Source of the DNA: Endomicrobiaceae bacterium
GTDB taxonomy: Bacteria; Elusimicrobiota; Endomicrobiia; Endomicrobiales; Endomicrobiaceae
Assembly (NCBI GenBank): GCA_028690485.1
Contig: JAQVBD010000007.1
Span: 1 to 54,071 of the forward strand
Direction: 5' to 3'
Length of the DNA stretch: 54,071 nt
A model generated the notes under the pieces. That model was not told the DNA's origin. It did not search any database and saw nothing but the letters and a program-made list of their open reading frames with translations. Positions 53,205 through 54,071 of this stretch are shown here, piece by piece. Position 1 is the first letter of the stretch. Every line of letters starts with the position of its first letter. Position numbers and translations under genes: made by a program.

Positions 53205-54071
53205 AGAAAACAAAAGGGATTATTCTTGCCGGTGGTAAAGCAACAAGACTTTATCCAATAACATCAGTTATATCTAAACAGTTATTGCCTGTATATAATA
53301 AACCAATGATATATTATCCCTTATCTGTTCTTATGCTTGCAGGTATAAAAGATATACTGATAATTTCAACTTCAGATACTTTGCCAAAGTTTCAAGAATT
53401 ATTTCAATCAGGGGAGCGTTTAGGTATAAATATATCTTATAAAATACAAGATAATCCAAATGGACTTGCTGAAGCTTTTTTAATAGGTGAAGATTTTATT
53501 GGTGATGATAATGTTGCTTTAGTTTTAGGCGATAATATATTTTATGGACATGGTTTACCTGAATTGCTGTCAAATGCAGTAAATAAAGAAAAGGGTGCAA
53601 CAATTTTTGGCTATTATGTCGATGATCCTCATCGATATGGTATTGTGGAAATAGATAAAAATAAACAGCCTGTATCAATAGTTGAAAAACCACAAAATCC
53701 AAAATCAAATTGGGCTGTTACCGGATTATATTTTTATGATAACGAAGTTATAAAAATTGCAAAAATGATAAAGCCTTCTGAACGAGGAGAGCTTGAAATT
53801 ACAGATATAAATCGAATTTATTTAGAACACAATAATTTATCGGTTCAGCTTTTTGGCAGAGGTTTTGCATGGCTTGATGCGGGAACATATAATTCTTTAT
53901 TAGATTCAGCCTTGTTTATCAGAACAATAGAAGAAAGGCAAGGAATAATGGTCAGTTGCCTTGAAGAAATCGCATATAGAATGAATTTTATAGATAAAAA
54001 TCAGTTAATAGAAAATGCAAAAATGTTTAATTCAGCATATGGTAAATATTTGTTAAAAGTGGCAAATGAAT
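53201..54071 (+). CDS. rmlA: Glucose-1-phosphate thymidylyltransferase (partial, cut by window end)
   Basis: Makes dTDP-glucose from glucose 1-phosphate and dTTP. The frame is open to the last base, with 290 codons visible; the family's usual length is about 290, so only the end is lost. [16 protein letters not shown] (usual GGSGTRL replaced by GGKATRL), [26 protein letters not shown] and [19 protein letters not shown] are present, then [10 protein letters not shown]. It uses the ATG at 53201, overlapping the UXS stop (TGA) by 4 bases. It completes, with rmlC and rmlD at the left end, three of the four rhamnose-pathway genes; rmlB is not in the window. Confidence 0.92.
   Translation, partial: MKKTKGIILAGGKATRLYPITSVISKQLLPVYNKPMIYYPLSVLMLAGIKDILIISTSDTLPKFQELFQSGERLGINISYKIQDNPNGLAEAFLIGEDFIGDDNVALVLGDNIFYGHGLPELLSNAVNKEKGATIFGYYVDDPHRYGIVEIDKNKQPVSIVEKPQNPKSNWAVTGLYFYDNEVIKIAKMIKPSERGELEITDINRIYLEHNNLSVQLFGRGFAWLDAGTYNSLLDSALFIRTIEERQGIMVSCLEEIAYRMNFIDKNQLIENAKMFNSAYGKYLLKVANE

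Noticed and set aside
1-54071. CRISPR array, tRNA, rRNA, insertion sequence or prophage
   Set aside because: No regular repeats, cloverleaf sequences, transposase or integrase motifs were seen while reading both strands, though a dedicated RNA search was not possible.

Overview
The window is a compact, strongly A+T-rich stretch of bacterial chromosome, about 70% or more A+T by eye. Nearly every base is coding, and genes commonly overlap by 4 bases. No tRNA, rRNA, transposase, phage gene or CRISPR array is visible, and no gene-free stretch exceeds 300 bases. An HtrB/LpxL-type acyltransferase and several lipoprotein signals indicate a Gram-negative envelope. PTS uptake, nucleoside phosphorolysis and phosphotransacylase genes, with no respiratory genes in view, suggest a fermentative anaerobe. 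I would guess a gut-type Elusimicrobiota (Endomicrobia-like) bacterium, but this rests on general gene style and is low confidence.

Layout. (1) 3-1150 (+): a lipoprotein cyclophilin and a DJ-1/PfpI protein, ending at a bidirectional terminator. (2) 6343-1225 (-): a GH94-like phosphorylase, an exported protein of unknown function, rmlC, rmlD and a ComF-like phosphoribosyltransferase, read from a near-consensus promoter that shares its -35 with the divergent dCMP deaminase promoter. (3) 6441-13258 (+): dCMP deaminase with its own terminator, then an exported-domain-like protein, a 59-residue membrane protein, smc, a DUF362 ferredoxin protein and a lipid A-type acyltransferase. (4) 13390-23626 (+): one carbohydrate-control operon with hpf, a PtsN-type EIIA, hprK, rapZ, yvcK, a complete mannose-family PTS (IIA, IIB, IIC, IID) interrupted by a GH57 4-alpha-glucanotransferase, HPr and Enzyme I. 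It ends at a second bidirectional terminator.

(5) 34285-23719 (-): the most unusual region. Eleven tightly packed genes encode a Wzm/Wzt-like ABC exporter, a 50-residue DUF5989-like membrane protein, three different radical SAM enzymes, a GT2 glycosyltransferase, an HprK-like kinase, an exported protein that appears to carry two SpoVG-like repeats, and two membrane GGDEF diguanylate cyclases with intact inhibitory sites. It reads like a cell-surface polymer or modification locus with built-in c-di-GMP output and is the best candidate for an undescribed system.

(6) 34494-52177 (+): a possible 17.7-kb operon centred on nucleoside and pentose fermentation: tpiA, pduL, rpiB, an unknown lipoprotein, a DUF4139 protein, deoC, a two-GAF membrane sensor, split transketolase, deoB, purine and pyrimidine nucleoside phosphorylases, recJ, MTA phosphorylase, a PfkB kinase, cytidine deaminase and a Na/Pi-cotransporter-like protein. 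Phosphorolysed nucleosides would pass through DeoB to DeoC or to RpiB/transketolase and reach triose phosphate at TpiA; PduL could make acetyl phosphate from the C2 fragment. (7) 52266-54071 (+): a UDP-xylose-synthase-like epimerase/decarboxylase and an rmlA cut by the window end, starting another sugar-nucleotide operon.
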